This document shows, in pieces, positions 8,157 through 15,901 of a stretch of DNA of 64,000 bases (within the stretch, counting starts at the first letter, position 1; every line of letters begins with the position of its first letter). The DNA lies in NCBI GenBank assembly GCA_023421955.1, contig JAEZSE010000043.1, positions 62,001-126,000 of the forward strand, read 5' to 3'. Made by a program: the position numbers and the translations under genes. The DNA comes from Bacillota bacterium (GTDB lineage: Bacteria > Bacillota > Clostridia > Christensenellales > UMGS416). The notes below the pieces were generated by a model. That model worked only from the letters and a program-made list of their open reading frames with translations, did not search any database and was not told the DNA's origin.

Positions 8157-9033
8157 GAGATGCCTCCTCAGCCTGTATTTCAAAGATCAGTTTCTTCAGT
8201 GCTTCCGCAGCCACAGCGAACTTATCCGCCCCAGTGCCGGGGATGTCGTGGTTGTTCACCAGGTGCGGTTCAATGGAGAGGAACCCCTCATAACCATCCC
8301 GCCACAACTCCGCCAGGATCTCCCGGCAGTTGCCATCCCCCTGCCCTACCGGCCGGTGGGCGTCACTCACCACATGGGTGTCAAACCCGGCATCGGCCTC
8401 TTTCTCTCTGGCCGTATACACCGAGTCCTTCATGTGCACATAGTGGATCTTGTCCTTGAGCATCTGGAACGCGTGGGGATAATTCCGCACGCCGCACTGC
8501 ACGAAGTTGGAGGGGTCATAGGTGCACCAAAGGGCGGGGCTTTGCACGGTATCAAAGATATCACGGCAACGCTCCGGCGTGTCGCCATAAATCGCCTTCT
8601 CGTTCTCATGCAACAGTATCACACTGGCTTGCTCAGCATACTCCGCCATGGCCTGGATGCGCCGCATCACTTCGCCGCGCCAGATGACCGGGGCGTCCCC
8701 CTCGGGGATGAAATAGCTGAACATGCGGATATACTGCGTACCGAACGCCTTGGCCAGCTCCACCACATGCCTGAACTGCGCGAAGGCCGGCTCGAAATCG
8801 TCGTCGATGAACGTCTTGCCCACCGGCGACCCCAGCGCCGACACGGCAAAGCCCCTGGCCTCCATGCGGAGCCTTGCGGCCTTGGCTTCCTCCAGCGAGT
8901 AGTCTGCCACACCCTTGCCGTCGGCCCCACGAAACTCAATGAACTTGATACCGTGCCGGTCCAGCACATCCATCTGCCCGTTGAGATCATCGCAAATCTC
9001 ATCGGCAAAGGCGGTCGGGATGAAGTTGCTCAT
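8149..9033 (-). CDS. sugar phosphate isomerase/epimerase (xylose-isomerase-like TIM barrel)
   Basis: 294 residues of the AP-endonuclease-2/xylose-isomerase-like TIM-barrel family (IolE, IolI and hydroxypyruvate isomerase relatives). Likely metal ligands are Glu in LLHENE near 152, Asp in TYDPSNF near 185, His in VHMKDS near 213 and Glu in LSIEPHL near 262. The start at 9033 follows GGGAGGGT. It lies 32 bases after one dehydrogenase and overlaps the next, so oxidation and keto-sugar isomerisation or dehydration are likely consecutive steps of one pathway. The exact substrate is unknown. Confidence 0.9.
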   Translation of the reverse strand: MSNFIPTAFADEICDDLNGQMDVLDRHGIKFIEFRGADGKGVADYSLEEAKAARLRMEARGFAVSALGSPVGKTFIDDDFEPAFAQFRHVVELAKAFGTQYIRMFSYFIPEGDAPVIWRGEVMRRIQAMAEYAEQASVILLHENEKAIYGDTPERCRDIFDTVQSPALWCTYDPSNFVQCGVRNYPHAFQMLKDKIHYVHMKDSVYTAREKEADAGFDTHVVSDAHRPVGQGDGNCREILAELWRDGYEGFLSIEPHLVNNHDIPGTGADKFAVAAEALKKLIFEIQAEEASHE

Positions 9034-9065
9034 ACACCCTCCCATGGTTTCGAAACGTGTGAGAT

Positions 9066-10049
9066 TCACTCCCCCGGATACTTGAGCCCCCACTGCCTGC
9101 GGAAGCCGTCCATTGTGTCCAGTATGGCAATGGTTTCGTCAAGAGGCAGGCTCGGGCTCTCCACCAGGCCCTTACGGACACAATCCGCCGCCTCGCGGAT
9201 TTCATACTCAAAACCGTTCACGTCCAGCGGGAGCTTCATTTCCTCGGTCTTGCCGCCCTTGGTCAGGCGCACCGTGTCCGCCGTCCAAAACGTCGGCAAC
9301 TCAATGCGCCCTTCGGTGCCGATGATGGACGCGGTGCAGGGGCCCTGGGCATGTACGCCGCAGGTCAGCGAGGCGATCTTCCCACCGGGATATTGCAGCA
9401 TCAGTGCGGCGTTCTCATCCACACCGGTGGGCCCGATGTGGCCGAAGGCCTCCGCCTTTTCCGGGGTAGCACCAAACAGTGAGGCAGAAAGGTGCATCAC
9501 ATAGATGCCCACGTCCAGCAGCCCGCCGCCGGCCAGCGCCGGCGAAAACAGGCGGGACTCCGGGTTCATCGGCACAGTGAAGGAGAAATCGGCCGAGAGC
9601 ATCCGCACCTCGCCGATGGCGCCTTCCGCCGCGAGCTTGCGGGCATGCATGGAAGCCGGAAGGAACCGGCTCCACATCGCCTCCATCAGGAACACATGAT
9701 TGGCACGGGCGGCATCGGCCATCCTGCGGGCCTGAGCGGCGTTCAGCGCCATGGGCTTTTCGCACAGCACCGCCTTGCCATGCTCCAGACAAAGCAACGT
9801 GTGTTCGCAATGGCCTATATGTGGCGATGCCACATACACAATGTCCACATCAGGGTCACGGGCAAGCTCCTCATAGCTGCCGTATACCACAGGCACGCCA
9901 TAGGACTCTGCGAACGCCTTAGCCCGCACGATATCCCGGGACCCTACCGCATGCAGCACCGAGCCCGGCGCACCGGCAAGCCCGTCAGCAAATTTCCGCG
10001 CGATGGTGCCTGGGCCTAACACAGCCCATTTCACAAGACGATCAGCCAT
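9066..10049 (-). CDS. Gfo/Idh/MocA-family oxidoreductase (first gene of sugar operon)
   Basis: 327 residues. WAVLGPGTIARKFADGL is the NAD(P) loop, EKPMALNAAQARRM near residue 95 the EKP hallmark, and GGGLLDVGIYVMHL near 165 matches the trans-1,2-dihydrobenzene-diol/glucose-fructose-oxidoreductase-like subgroup. The ATG at 10049 follows AAGGAGGA; the frame stays open for 88 codons further upstream but without a ribosome site and across the promoter. It is the promoter-proximal gene of the operon that runs down to 4943. Confidence 0.9.
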   Translation of the reverse strand: MADRLVKWAVLGPGTIARKFADGLAGAPGSVLHAVGSRDIVRAKAFAESYGVPVVYGSYEELARDPDVDIVYVASPHIGHCEHTLLCLEHGKAVLCEKPMALNAAQARRMADAARANHVFLMEAMWSRFLPASMHARKLAAEGAIGEVRMLSADFSFTVPMNPESRLFSPALAGGGLLDVGIYVMHLSASLFGATPEKAEAFGHIGPTGVDENAALMLQYPGGKIASLTCGVHAQGPCTASIIGTEGRIELPTFWTADTVRLTKGGKTEEMKLPLDVNGFEYEIREAADCVRKGLVESPSLPLDETIAILDTMDGFRRQWGLKYPGE

Positions 10050-10076
10050 GAGTTCCTCCTTGGAATAGTTGCCATC

Positions 10077-10105
10077 ATTATACACCACTACCAACTGGAT
10101 TTGAA
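10077..10105 (-). promoter_or_regulatory. sigma-A promoter of the sugar operon
   Basis: Minus-strand TTCAAA, a 17-base spacer, then a perfect TATAAT. The predicted start near 10070 leaves a leader of about 20 bases with AAGGAGGA before the ATG at 10049. Confidence 0.65.
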
Positions 10106-10375
10106 TTCCAAACAAAACGTGAACGATACTGGTCGCTATCATACAAAATATTCTGCAATAATTGACCATTTCGCCGAAATCGACAGCAATCGGCAAATAC
10201 AGTTTGCCTTTTAGGCACTGCTGTGATATATATATCTTCGCGCATAAATCCCGGCTGACATATACACAAAAAAATATGCAAGATTCAGGTATGAAAAGCT
10301 GGCGAATGTGCAATATTAACTATGCAAACGACACAATCATGGCATATAGCCGGGTGAATGCAAGAGGTGAAATGT
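10106..10375. other. AT-rich divergent intergenic region
   Basis: The roughly 270 bases between the sugar-operon promoter and the ArsR-type regulator carry no supportable gene. AT-rich stretches such as ATATATATAT near 10227 occur, but I see no confident promoter for the regulator and no clear dyad operator. Confidence 0.5.
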
Positions 10376-10651
10376 ATGACCAAGGAAATGGACCGCGTGG
10401 TTGTTCTCTCTGACAAGCTGAAGGCGCTTTCCCACCCCCACAGGCTGCGCATCGTGCAGGATCTGATGAGCCAGGCCCGCAATGTGACGACGATCCAGGA
10501 ATCGCTGGGCATCCCCCAGCCGAGCGTATCAGCCCATCTGGCAAAACTCAAGACAGCCGGAATCATTCAGGGGCATCGAAGCGGCCAGGAAATTTTCTAT
10601 GAGGTTGTGGACAACGACTCCAGAGACCTGATCAAATCACTGTTCGAATGA
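10376..10651 (+). CDS. ArsR-family transcriptional regulator (winged helix)
   Basis: 91 residues, full length for the family. LSHPHRLRIVQDLM is the start of the winged-helix domain and GIPQPSVSAHLAKLKTAGII is the helix-turn-helix recognition region. There are no cysteines at all, so it lacks the classic metal-sensing ELCVCDL site; the signal is probably not a thiophilic metal. AAGAGGTG lies seven bases ahead of the ATG at 10376 (another ATG six codons earlier overlaps that site). It is transcribed divergently from the sugar operon, making that operon a plausible but unproven target. Confidence 0.9.
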   Translation: MTKEMDRVVVLSDKLKALSHPHRLRIVQDLMSQARNVTTIQESLGIPQPSVSAHLAKLKTAGIIQGHRSGQEIFYEVVDNDSRDLIKSLFE

Positions 10652-10670
10652 TTGAGTGAAACAGATCATG

Positions 10671-10700
10671 AAAAGGCAGCGCCAACGGCGCTGCCTTTTA
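10671..10700. terminator. bidirectional rho-independent terminator
   Basis: AAAAGGCAGCGCC, loop AAC, then GGCGCTGCCTTTT: a perfect 13-bp inverted repeat with T-tracts on both strands. It lies between the convergent ArsR-type and leucine-rich-repeat genes. Confidence 0.92.
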
Positions 10701-10735
10701 CTTGGTCAAGATTGCCTCAGATGAGCAAATGCGAA

Positions 10736-12937
10736 CTATTTGGCGTCCGGCTTGTTTTTCGAAGCCTTGAGAAAGAGCATCACCAGCGCACCGCCAATCA
10801 CGAGCACCGCAAGAAGGATGATCACAATCACCGCCACAGGCGATGTATCCTTTGCGGGAATATTAGGTTCGGTTTCGCCGCCGGTCGGCAGATCGGGCTC
10901 TTCGGTGCCAATGGGTTCCCCCTCGGCTTTTGGGCCGGTGACGATATAGCTCACAGGCTTCCCCTCCGGCCAGCCATTCCCATCCTCCGCGCCGCTCCAC
11001 ACCATGCGAACCAGGTTGAAGCCATTCACCTGTTCATCTTCCACCACAGACACATCGCCATAAACCGATTGAAAGTCTTTCAGGATCACGCTGTCCTGCG
11101 TGTCACCCACAAAATCAATGCCATTGCCGGCTGCATTTAAATAGAACACGCCTTCCACCTGAAAATCCGTAGCGCTCAGCGGAGCCAGCGTATCCAGTTG
11201 ATTGTAACTCACGTCCAGTGCCGTAAGCTGCATGCCGTGGAGCGGATCCAGCGTGGAGATCTCATTGTGGGAAAGATCGATATAGCTTAGATCCTGCAGG
11301 TCAGCAAGGGGCAGGACATCGGTGATGCCGCAATGGCTTGCCAACAGAATCGTGAGACCGGGCAGCGAGGACAAAAAGCCGATGTTGGCGGTGCCTGTGC
11401 GGCTGATATCAAGGTAGCCCAGCGACTCAAGTGATGCAACGGGCGCAATGTCAGAGATCTGGTTGCCGGCCACAGAAAGCTGGGTAAGCGTAGTCATATC
11501 AATGAGCGCCGTCAGGTCAGTAATCTCATTGTCGTCCAGCACCAGGCTCCTCAGGCCAGTCAAACCTTTCAGAGCTGAGATATCTTGAATCAGGTTGTTT
11601 CCGGCACGCAGGTCAGCCAGACTGGTGAGCCCCGTCAATGGTGAGAGATCTGCAACGCCGTTCACAGAGAAATCCAGATCCACAAGCGTCTTCAAACCAG
11701 CCAGCGAGGAAATGTCCTCAATGGCATTGCTGGACACATCCAGCACCGCAAGGTCCACCATGCCTTTCATGGCAGACAGATCGGCAAAGCCATTGCCGGA
11801 GAGGTATAGCTCACCCAGCTTCGTCATACCCGTCAAAGGAGAAATGTCCTCAACAGTGTTGCCGGAAAGGTTCAGAATGGCCATTTCCGTAAGCCCTGCC
11901 AATGGGGATATGTCATGCACGCCTGCCCAGGCGCAGTTCAGAGACTCAAGAGCATTCAGATTCTTGAGCGCCGCAAGACTTTCTACCTGTGTGTTTTCAA
12001 TTGAAATCGCGGTAAGATTTGTGAGGCCGGCCAGAGGTGACAAGTCAGCAATATCAGTATCGTCAGCCCAGACAGCAGAAAGGGATTTGAGACCTGCCAA
12101 CGGGTTCAGATCCAGCACACCGGTGTTGGAGATATTGACCTCTTTCAATGCAGCAATTTTGCCCAAAGCGGAAATGTCTGAAAAGGGGTTGCCATAAGCC
12201 GTGAAATATTCCAACTTGGTCATTCCACCGACTGCGCTCAGGGTTGCGATTTGATTTCCTGACACATCCAGCTGCGTCAGCGCGACCATGGGTGCCAACG
12301 GCGAAAGGTCTGCAATGGCATTGTCACTGAGCCAAAGCTCATCCATCAACGTCATTGCGGAAAGCGCGGCAATGTCTGATATGCCATTGCCGCTTACCTG
12401 AAGCGACGTGAGTTTTTTAAGGCCGGAGAGCGGAGAAATATCTGCCACGCCAATACCGGCAGCTTCCAGGGCGGTCAGCTCCGCGAGCCCCTTTAGCGGT
12501 GCAAGACTGTCAGGCGCGTTTTGTGAGATTTTCAATACCGTCAGCGCCGTGAGCCCCGCCAGCGGCGACAGGTCGCGCACATGATTGTAACTGATGTCCA
12601 GCCTTTGAAGCTTCACCAGCTTTTTGAGCGGCGCGATGTCAGACACATCATTGATGCTCACATCCAGCTCGGTCACGTTTACGCAGTTCTCCAGGCCTGT
12701 GAGGTTTGAAACGCCTTTGTTGGTCAGGATGAGCGGCTCACCAAAGGAGCTCAACTCCTCCACGGCGATTACCCCATCGTTGTTTTTGTCCACACCGGCC
12801 TCGACCAGCGCCTGCTTCAGGTATTCATCCGGAATGGCTGCCTCGGCCGGAGCGGCCAGCACAGGCGCCTGTACAAGCGAAAGGAGCAGCATCGTCACCG
12901 CGAAAGCAGCGGTCAGTTTCTTCATTCGTTTCTTCAA
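10736..12937 (-). CDS. internalin-like leucine-rich-repeat surface protein
   Basis: 733 residues. A signal peptide (hydrophobic core FAVTMLLLSLV, cleavage after VLAAPA) is followed by an EF-hand-like loop DKNNDGVIAVEEL and then about two dozen 22-residue leucine-rich repeats of the internalin type (pattern LxxLxxLxVSxNxIxDIxPL), a roughly 100-residue tail domain and a C-terminal membrane helix near 700-722 with a basic end. It is thus membrane-tethered outside the cell and probably binds protein or glycan. The TTG at 12937 was chosen: GAGGTGA sits seven bases before it, and the ATG at 12955 would have almost no leader. Confidence 0.88.
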   Translation of the reverse strand: MKKRMKKLTAAFAVTMLLLSLVQAPVLAAPAEAAIPDEYLKQALVEAGVDKNNDGVIAVEELSSFGEPLILTNKGVSNLTGLENCVNVTELDVSINDVSDIAPLKKLVKLQRLDISYNHVRDLSPLAGLTALTVLKISQNAPDSLAPLKGLAELTALEAAGIGVADISPLSGLKKLTSLQVSGNGISDIAALSAMTLMDELWLSDNAIADLSPLAPMVALTQLDVSGNQIATLSAVGGMTKLEYFTAYGNPFSDISALGKIAALKEVNISNTGVLDLNPLAGLKSLSAVWADDTDIADLSPLAGLTNLTAISIENTQVESLAALKNLNALESLNCAWAGVHDISPLAGLTEMAILNLSGNTVEDISPLTGMTKLGELYLSGNGFADLSAMKGMVDLAVLDVSSNAIEDISSLAGLKTLVDLDFSVNGVADLSPLTGLTSLADLRAGNNLIQDISALKGLTGLRSLVLDDNEITDLTALIDMTTLTQLSVAGNQISDIAPVASLESLGYLDISRTGTANIGFLSSLPGLTILLASHCGITDVLPLADLQDLSYIDLSHNEISTLDPLHGMQLTALDVSYNQLDTLAPLSATDFQVEGVFYLNAAGNGIDFVGDTQDSVILKDFQSVYGDVSVVEDEQVNGFNLVRMVWSGAEDGNGWPEGKPVSYIVTGPKAEGEPIGTEEPDLPTGGETEPNIPAKDTSPVAVIVIILLAVLVIGGALVMLFLKASKNKPDAK

Positions 12938-12967
12938 AAGGGCTTCACCTCGCATCGGTATCTATCT

Positions 12968-12996
12968 ATTATAGAATGCAAAGAGCTCATGGTAAA
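12968..12996 (-). promoter_or_regulatory. sigma-A promoter of the leucine-rich-repeat gene
   Basis: Minus-strand TTTACC, a 17-base spacer, then perfect TATAAT. The expected start is near 12961, consistent with translation from the TTG at 12937. Confidence 0.65.
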
Positions 12997-13064
12997 CCTT
13001 TTGAGGGCAATTCATCGATTGTTTACAGGTGGGAAAATGAGGGAACATTCCCGGCCGGTACAGC

Positions 13065-13094
13065 TTGCGTCCTCACCCGCTCACCCGATATAAT
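13065..13094 (+). promoter_or_regulatory. sigma-A promoter of the TtcA-like gene
   Basis: TTGCGT, an 18-base spacer and perfect TATAAT, with the ribosome site AGGAGG following about 12 bases downstream. Confidence 0.6.
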
Positions 13095-13117
13095 TCAAAC
13101 ATCCACAGGAGGCAATG

Positions 13118-13849
13118 ATGAAGAAAGTATTGAGCCTGCTCCGCCGGGCGGACCAGGATTTTCAAATGATCAAAGCCGGCGACCGCGTGATGGTGGGTGT
13201 GTCCGGTGGCAAAGACAGCCTGCTGCTGCTCACAGCGCTGGCCGAATACCGTCGTTTTTCTGACTACCCTTTCGAGCTCTGCGGCGGCATGATTGATCTG
13301 GGCTTCGGCGACCTGGACCCGGAGCCTATTTTGCGGCATTGCGAAGCCATTGGTGTGGAGCTTTTCATTAAGCACACCAATATCGGCCATGTGATCTTTG
13401 AGACAAGGAAGGAAAGCAACCCCTGCTCGCTGTGTGCCAAGATGCGCAGAGGGTCTTTGAATGAGCTGGCAAAACTTCACGAATGCAACAAAATCGCGCT
13501 GGGCCACCATCGGGACGATTTGATCGAAACGCTGCTGATGAGCATGCTCTACGAGAGTCGCCTCAGAGTGTTTTCACCGGTGACGTGGATGGACCGCACC
13601 GACATGGTGCAGATCCGCCCGATGGTCTATCTGGAGGAAAGCCACATCATAAACGCCGCACGGCGCCTCAACCTGCCAGTGGCACATAACGCCTGCCCGG
13701 CATGCGGCCACACCAAGCGGCAGGAGATGAAAGAACTGGTCAAGCATCTGAAAGGGCTCTGCCCGGAAGCGGACATCCACATGTTTCGGGCGATCCAAAA
13801 CACGCAGAACTATGATCTTTGGGACAACATCAGGCGGCGGCCGGATTAG
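13118..13849 (+). CDS. TtcA-family tRNA 2-thiolation ATPase
   Basis: 243 residues of the TtcA/TtuA-like N-type ATP-pyrophosphatase family, which activates tRNA bases for sulfur insertion. The PP-loop SGGKDS lies near residue 29. CSLC near 108 and CPAC near 191 are the cysteine pairs expected for an iron-sulfur site, and GHHRDDLIET near 128 is the second conserved block. E. coli TtcA makes 2-thiocytidine at position 32, but Bacillota paralogues differ, so the exact base is open. Two adjacent ATGs occur; the second has the better five-base spacing from AGGAGG. Confidence 0.85.
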   Translation: MKKVLSLLRRADQDFQMIKAGDRVMVGVSGGKDSLLLLTALAEYRRFSDYPFELCGGMIDLGFGDLDPEPILRHCEAIGVELFIKHTNIGHVIFETRKESNPCSLCAKMRRGSLNELAKLHECNKIALGHHRDDLIETLLMSMLYESRLRVFSPVTWMDRTDMVQIRPMVYLEESHIINAARRLNLPVAHNACPACGHTKRQEMKELVKHLKGLCPEADIHMFRAIQNTQNYDLWDNIRRRPD

Positions 13850-13873
13850 GCAAAGCTATCACTTGTGTTCACA

Positions 13874-14791
13874 TCATGCCAGCTTGAGGGATCCAATAAG
13901 CTCTTTCACTGTCTGAATGTCATGATACCCCATATATTGCTCGATGCCGTCAGTGATGTTCACATAGGCCATCGGGTCAATCAAATTGGCCGTGCCCACC
14001 TGCACGGCGCTAGCGCCCACCATCAGGAACTCCACGGCATCAGTGCCGGTCATGATGCCGCCCATGCCGATCACCGGGATGCTGACAGCCTTTGCCGCCT
14101 GCCACACCATGCGGAGGGCAATGGGCTTTATGGCTGGGCCGGAAAGGCCTCCGGTCACATTGCCAAGCACCGGGCGGCATTTGTCCACATCGATTGCCAT
14201 GCCGGTCAAGGTATTGATGAGTGAAATTGCATCAGCCCCGCCTGCTTCGGCAGCTTGGGCGTTTTCGGCGATATCCAGTGTGTTCGGCGACAGTTTCACC
14301 ATGAGCGGCTGGGCGCAGTGGGGGCGCACGGCGTTTACGATCTTATAGATGCTGTCGGGCCTCGCGCCGAAGGCCACGCCACCCTCTTTCACATTGGGGC
14401 AGGAGATGTTCAGCTCCACCATGTCCACACCAGAGTTGCGGAGCTTCCGCGCCATCAGCATGTATTCCTCGACGGTCTTGCCGGCGATGTTGGCGATGAT
14501 GCGCGTGCCCTGCTGCTTGAGCCAGGGCAGCTCATGCTCCAGGAACGCATCAATGCCGGGGTTTTGCAGGCCCACAGCGTTGAGCATGCCGCTGGCCGTC
14601 TCAGCAATGCGGGAAGGGCTATTGCCCTCGCGGGGCTCCGGTGTGAGTCCCTTCACCGAGATGCCGCCCAGCTTTGACAAGTGGTAATATTGGGCGTATT
14701 CCCGCCCGAACCCAAAGCATCCGGAGGCGGCGATCACGGGCGTAGCAAACTCCACGCCGCAGAGGTTCACTTTCAGATCTGGCTTACCCAT
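13874..14791 (-). CDS. pyrD: dihydroorotate dehydrogenase B, catalytic subunit
   Basis: 305 residues. PyrD oxidises dihydroorotate to orotate using FMN and passes electrons to PyrK. ASGCFGFGREY near 23 and NPGIDAF near 77 are family blocks. NISCPNVKEGG near 128 contains the active-site Cys that marks class 1B (class 2 has Ser). GMGGIMTGTDAVEFLMVGA near 242 binds the FMN phosphate. The start overlaps the end of pyrK by eight bases, as usual for this pair. It is the last gene of the pyr operon. Confidence 0.96.
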   Translation of the reverse strand: MGKPDLKVNLCGVEFATPVIAASGCFGFGREYAQYYHLSKLGGISVKGLTPEPREGNSPSRIAETASGMLNAVGLQNPGIDAFLEHELPWLKQQGTRIIANIAGKTVEEYMLMARKLRNSGVDMVELNISCPNVKEGGVAFGARPDSIYKIVNAVRPHCAQPLMVKLSPNTLDIAENAQAAEAGGADAISLINTLTGMAIDVDKCRPVLGNVTGGLSGPAIKPIALRMVWQAAKAVSIPVIGMGGIMTGTDAVEFLMVGASAVQVGTANLIDPMAYVNITDGIEQYMGYHDIQTVKELIGSLKLA

Positions 14792-15563
14792 CGAACCGCA
14801 CCTCCGCTATGTCAAACACAGGGCCGTCCTTGCAGACCCGCTTGTGATGCCAGCTTTCCTCACCCGCCGCCTGCACCTTGCAGTTGCACACCAGGCAGGC
14901 ACCCACACCGCAGCCCATCCGTTCCTCCAATGAAACCTGGCATGAGATCCCCTTGCCGTCCAGCACTTTTTGTAGCGCCTTCAGCATCGGCGTGGGGCCA
15001 CAGGCGAAGATGCCATCGTAGCTGCCGTCGGCCAACTTATCATCCAACAGACAGGTTACGAAGGTTTGTTCCCCCAGCGTGCCGTCGTCGGAGCAGAGGT
15101 GCAGGTTTTCACATAGCGTGGCAAAGTCGCCCAGTTGATACGCATATTCCAGCGCCCGAAATCCCAAATAGCCGTCAAACTGTACGTCCGGCCAGGATTC
15201 TTTGAGCATCCGCAAGGGTGCCACACCGATCCCGCCGCCGACCAGCGCCGCCCTCTTCAAGCCCTCCGGCCTCCAGAAGCCGCGGCCCAGCGGCGCAAGT
15301 ACATCAATTCTCTCACCCTCCCGAAGTTGGGATAACAGCTTTGTGCCCTCGCCCTTTACCTGATAGAGCAGCGTAAACGTGCTGGCTTCCGCATCGATGT
15401 GGTTGATGCTGATGGGTCGGCGCAGCAGCATTCCACCAGATGGCAGCTTCACATGGGCAAACTGGCCCGGCTGGAAATTAGCCACGCCAGGGTCATATCG
15501 GAGAACCATCTCGAAGATGCTGGTGGCGATGGGGGTGTTTGAGAGGATGGTGGCGTTATACAT
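14784..15563 (-). CDS. pyrK: dihydroorotate dehydrogenase B, electron transfer subunit
   Basis: 259 residues, ferredoxin-reductase-like. The FAD-binding motif RRPISI lies near residue 50 and the NAD-binding GGGIGVAPL near 109. The [2Fe-2S] ligands are the cysteines in MGCGVGACLVCNC and in KRVCKDGP near the end. It channels electrons from PyrD to NAD. The ATG at 15563 follows AAAGGAG; the longer open frame is repeat sequence. It comes after carB across about 340 bases filled with composite hairpin repeats, an unusually long gap for an operon. Confidence 0.96.
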   Translation of the reverse strand: MYNATILSNTPIATSIFEMVLRYDPGVANFQPGQFAHVKLPSGGMLLRRPISINHIDAEASTFTLLYQVKGEGTKLLSQLREGERIDVLAPLGRGFWRPEGLKRAALVGGGIGVAPLRMLKESWPDVQFDGYLGFRALEYAYQLGDFATLCENLHLCSDDGTLGEQTFVTCLLDDKLADGSYDGIFACGPTPMLKALQKVLDGKGISCQVSLEERMGCGVGACLVCNCKVQAAGEESWHHKRVCKDGPVFDIAEVRFDG

Positions 15564-15607
15564 GGATGCTCCTTTGGTTCTTCGGTTTACATCGTGGCAT
15601 CGTGTAG

Positions 15608-15746
15608 AAATCCCCCCGTCGCCTGTGGGCGCCCCCCCCCCTTCATAAGGGAGGGTAAGGATAAATTCCTTACGATCCAATCACAAGCACCCTCCTTACC
15701 CCCTTCATTGAGGGGGGATGGCCGCTGCAGCAGCCAGGGGGGAGTT
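15608..15746. repeat. composite hairpin repeat, copy 3
   Basis: It runs from AAATCCCCCC to GGGGGGAGTT. The left half is an inverted G-run half-element with a decayed hairpin (GTCGCC-TGTG-GGCG) and a run of ten C. The right half has CCCCC/GGGGGG arms and the near-palindrome GCCGCTGCAGCAGC. Confidence 0.75.
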
Positions 15747-15750
15747 GACG

Positions 15751-15901
15751 AACTCCTTCCGTCTGCTGCGGCAGACACCTCCCTCAGGAGGGAGGTAGGA
15801 AGGAATGAGCGACAATATATTCGAAGTGACTCCCTACCCCCTTTGTTTTTGCCAAAGGCAAAAATTCAAGGGGGGATGCCGCCATAGCGGCAGGGGGGAT
15901 T
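15751..15901. repeat. composite hairpin repeat, copy 4, abutting the carB stop
   Basis: It runs from AACTCCTTCC to GGGGGGAT. The left half carries hairpin GTCTGC-TGCG-GCAGAC and CCTCCCTC/GAGGGAGG arms. The spacer holds GACAATATATTCGAAG. In the right half the arm loop contains an extra hairpin TTTTTGCC-AAA-GGCAAAAA, followed by TGCCGC-CATA-GCGGCA. It touches the TAA stop of carB. Confidence 0.8.

Noticed and set aside
8026..9504. 492-codon frame opposite the isomerase and dehydrogenase genes
   Set aside because: Antisense shadow crossing three real genes; composition not protein-like.
10357..10376. Earlier ATG of the ArsR-type gene
   Set aside because: The earlier ATG lies on the ribosome site of the later one and adds six residues not typical of the family.
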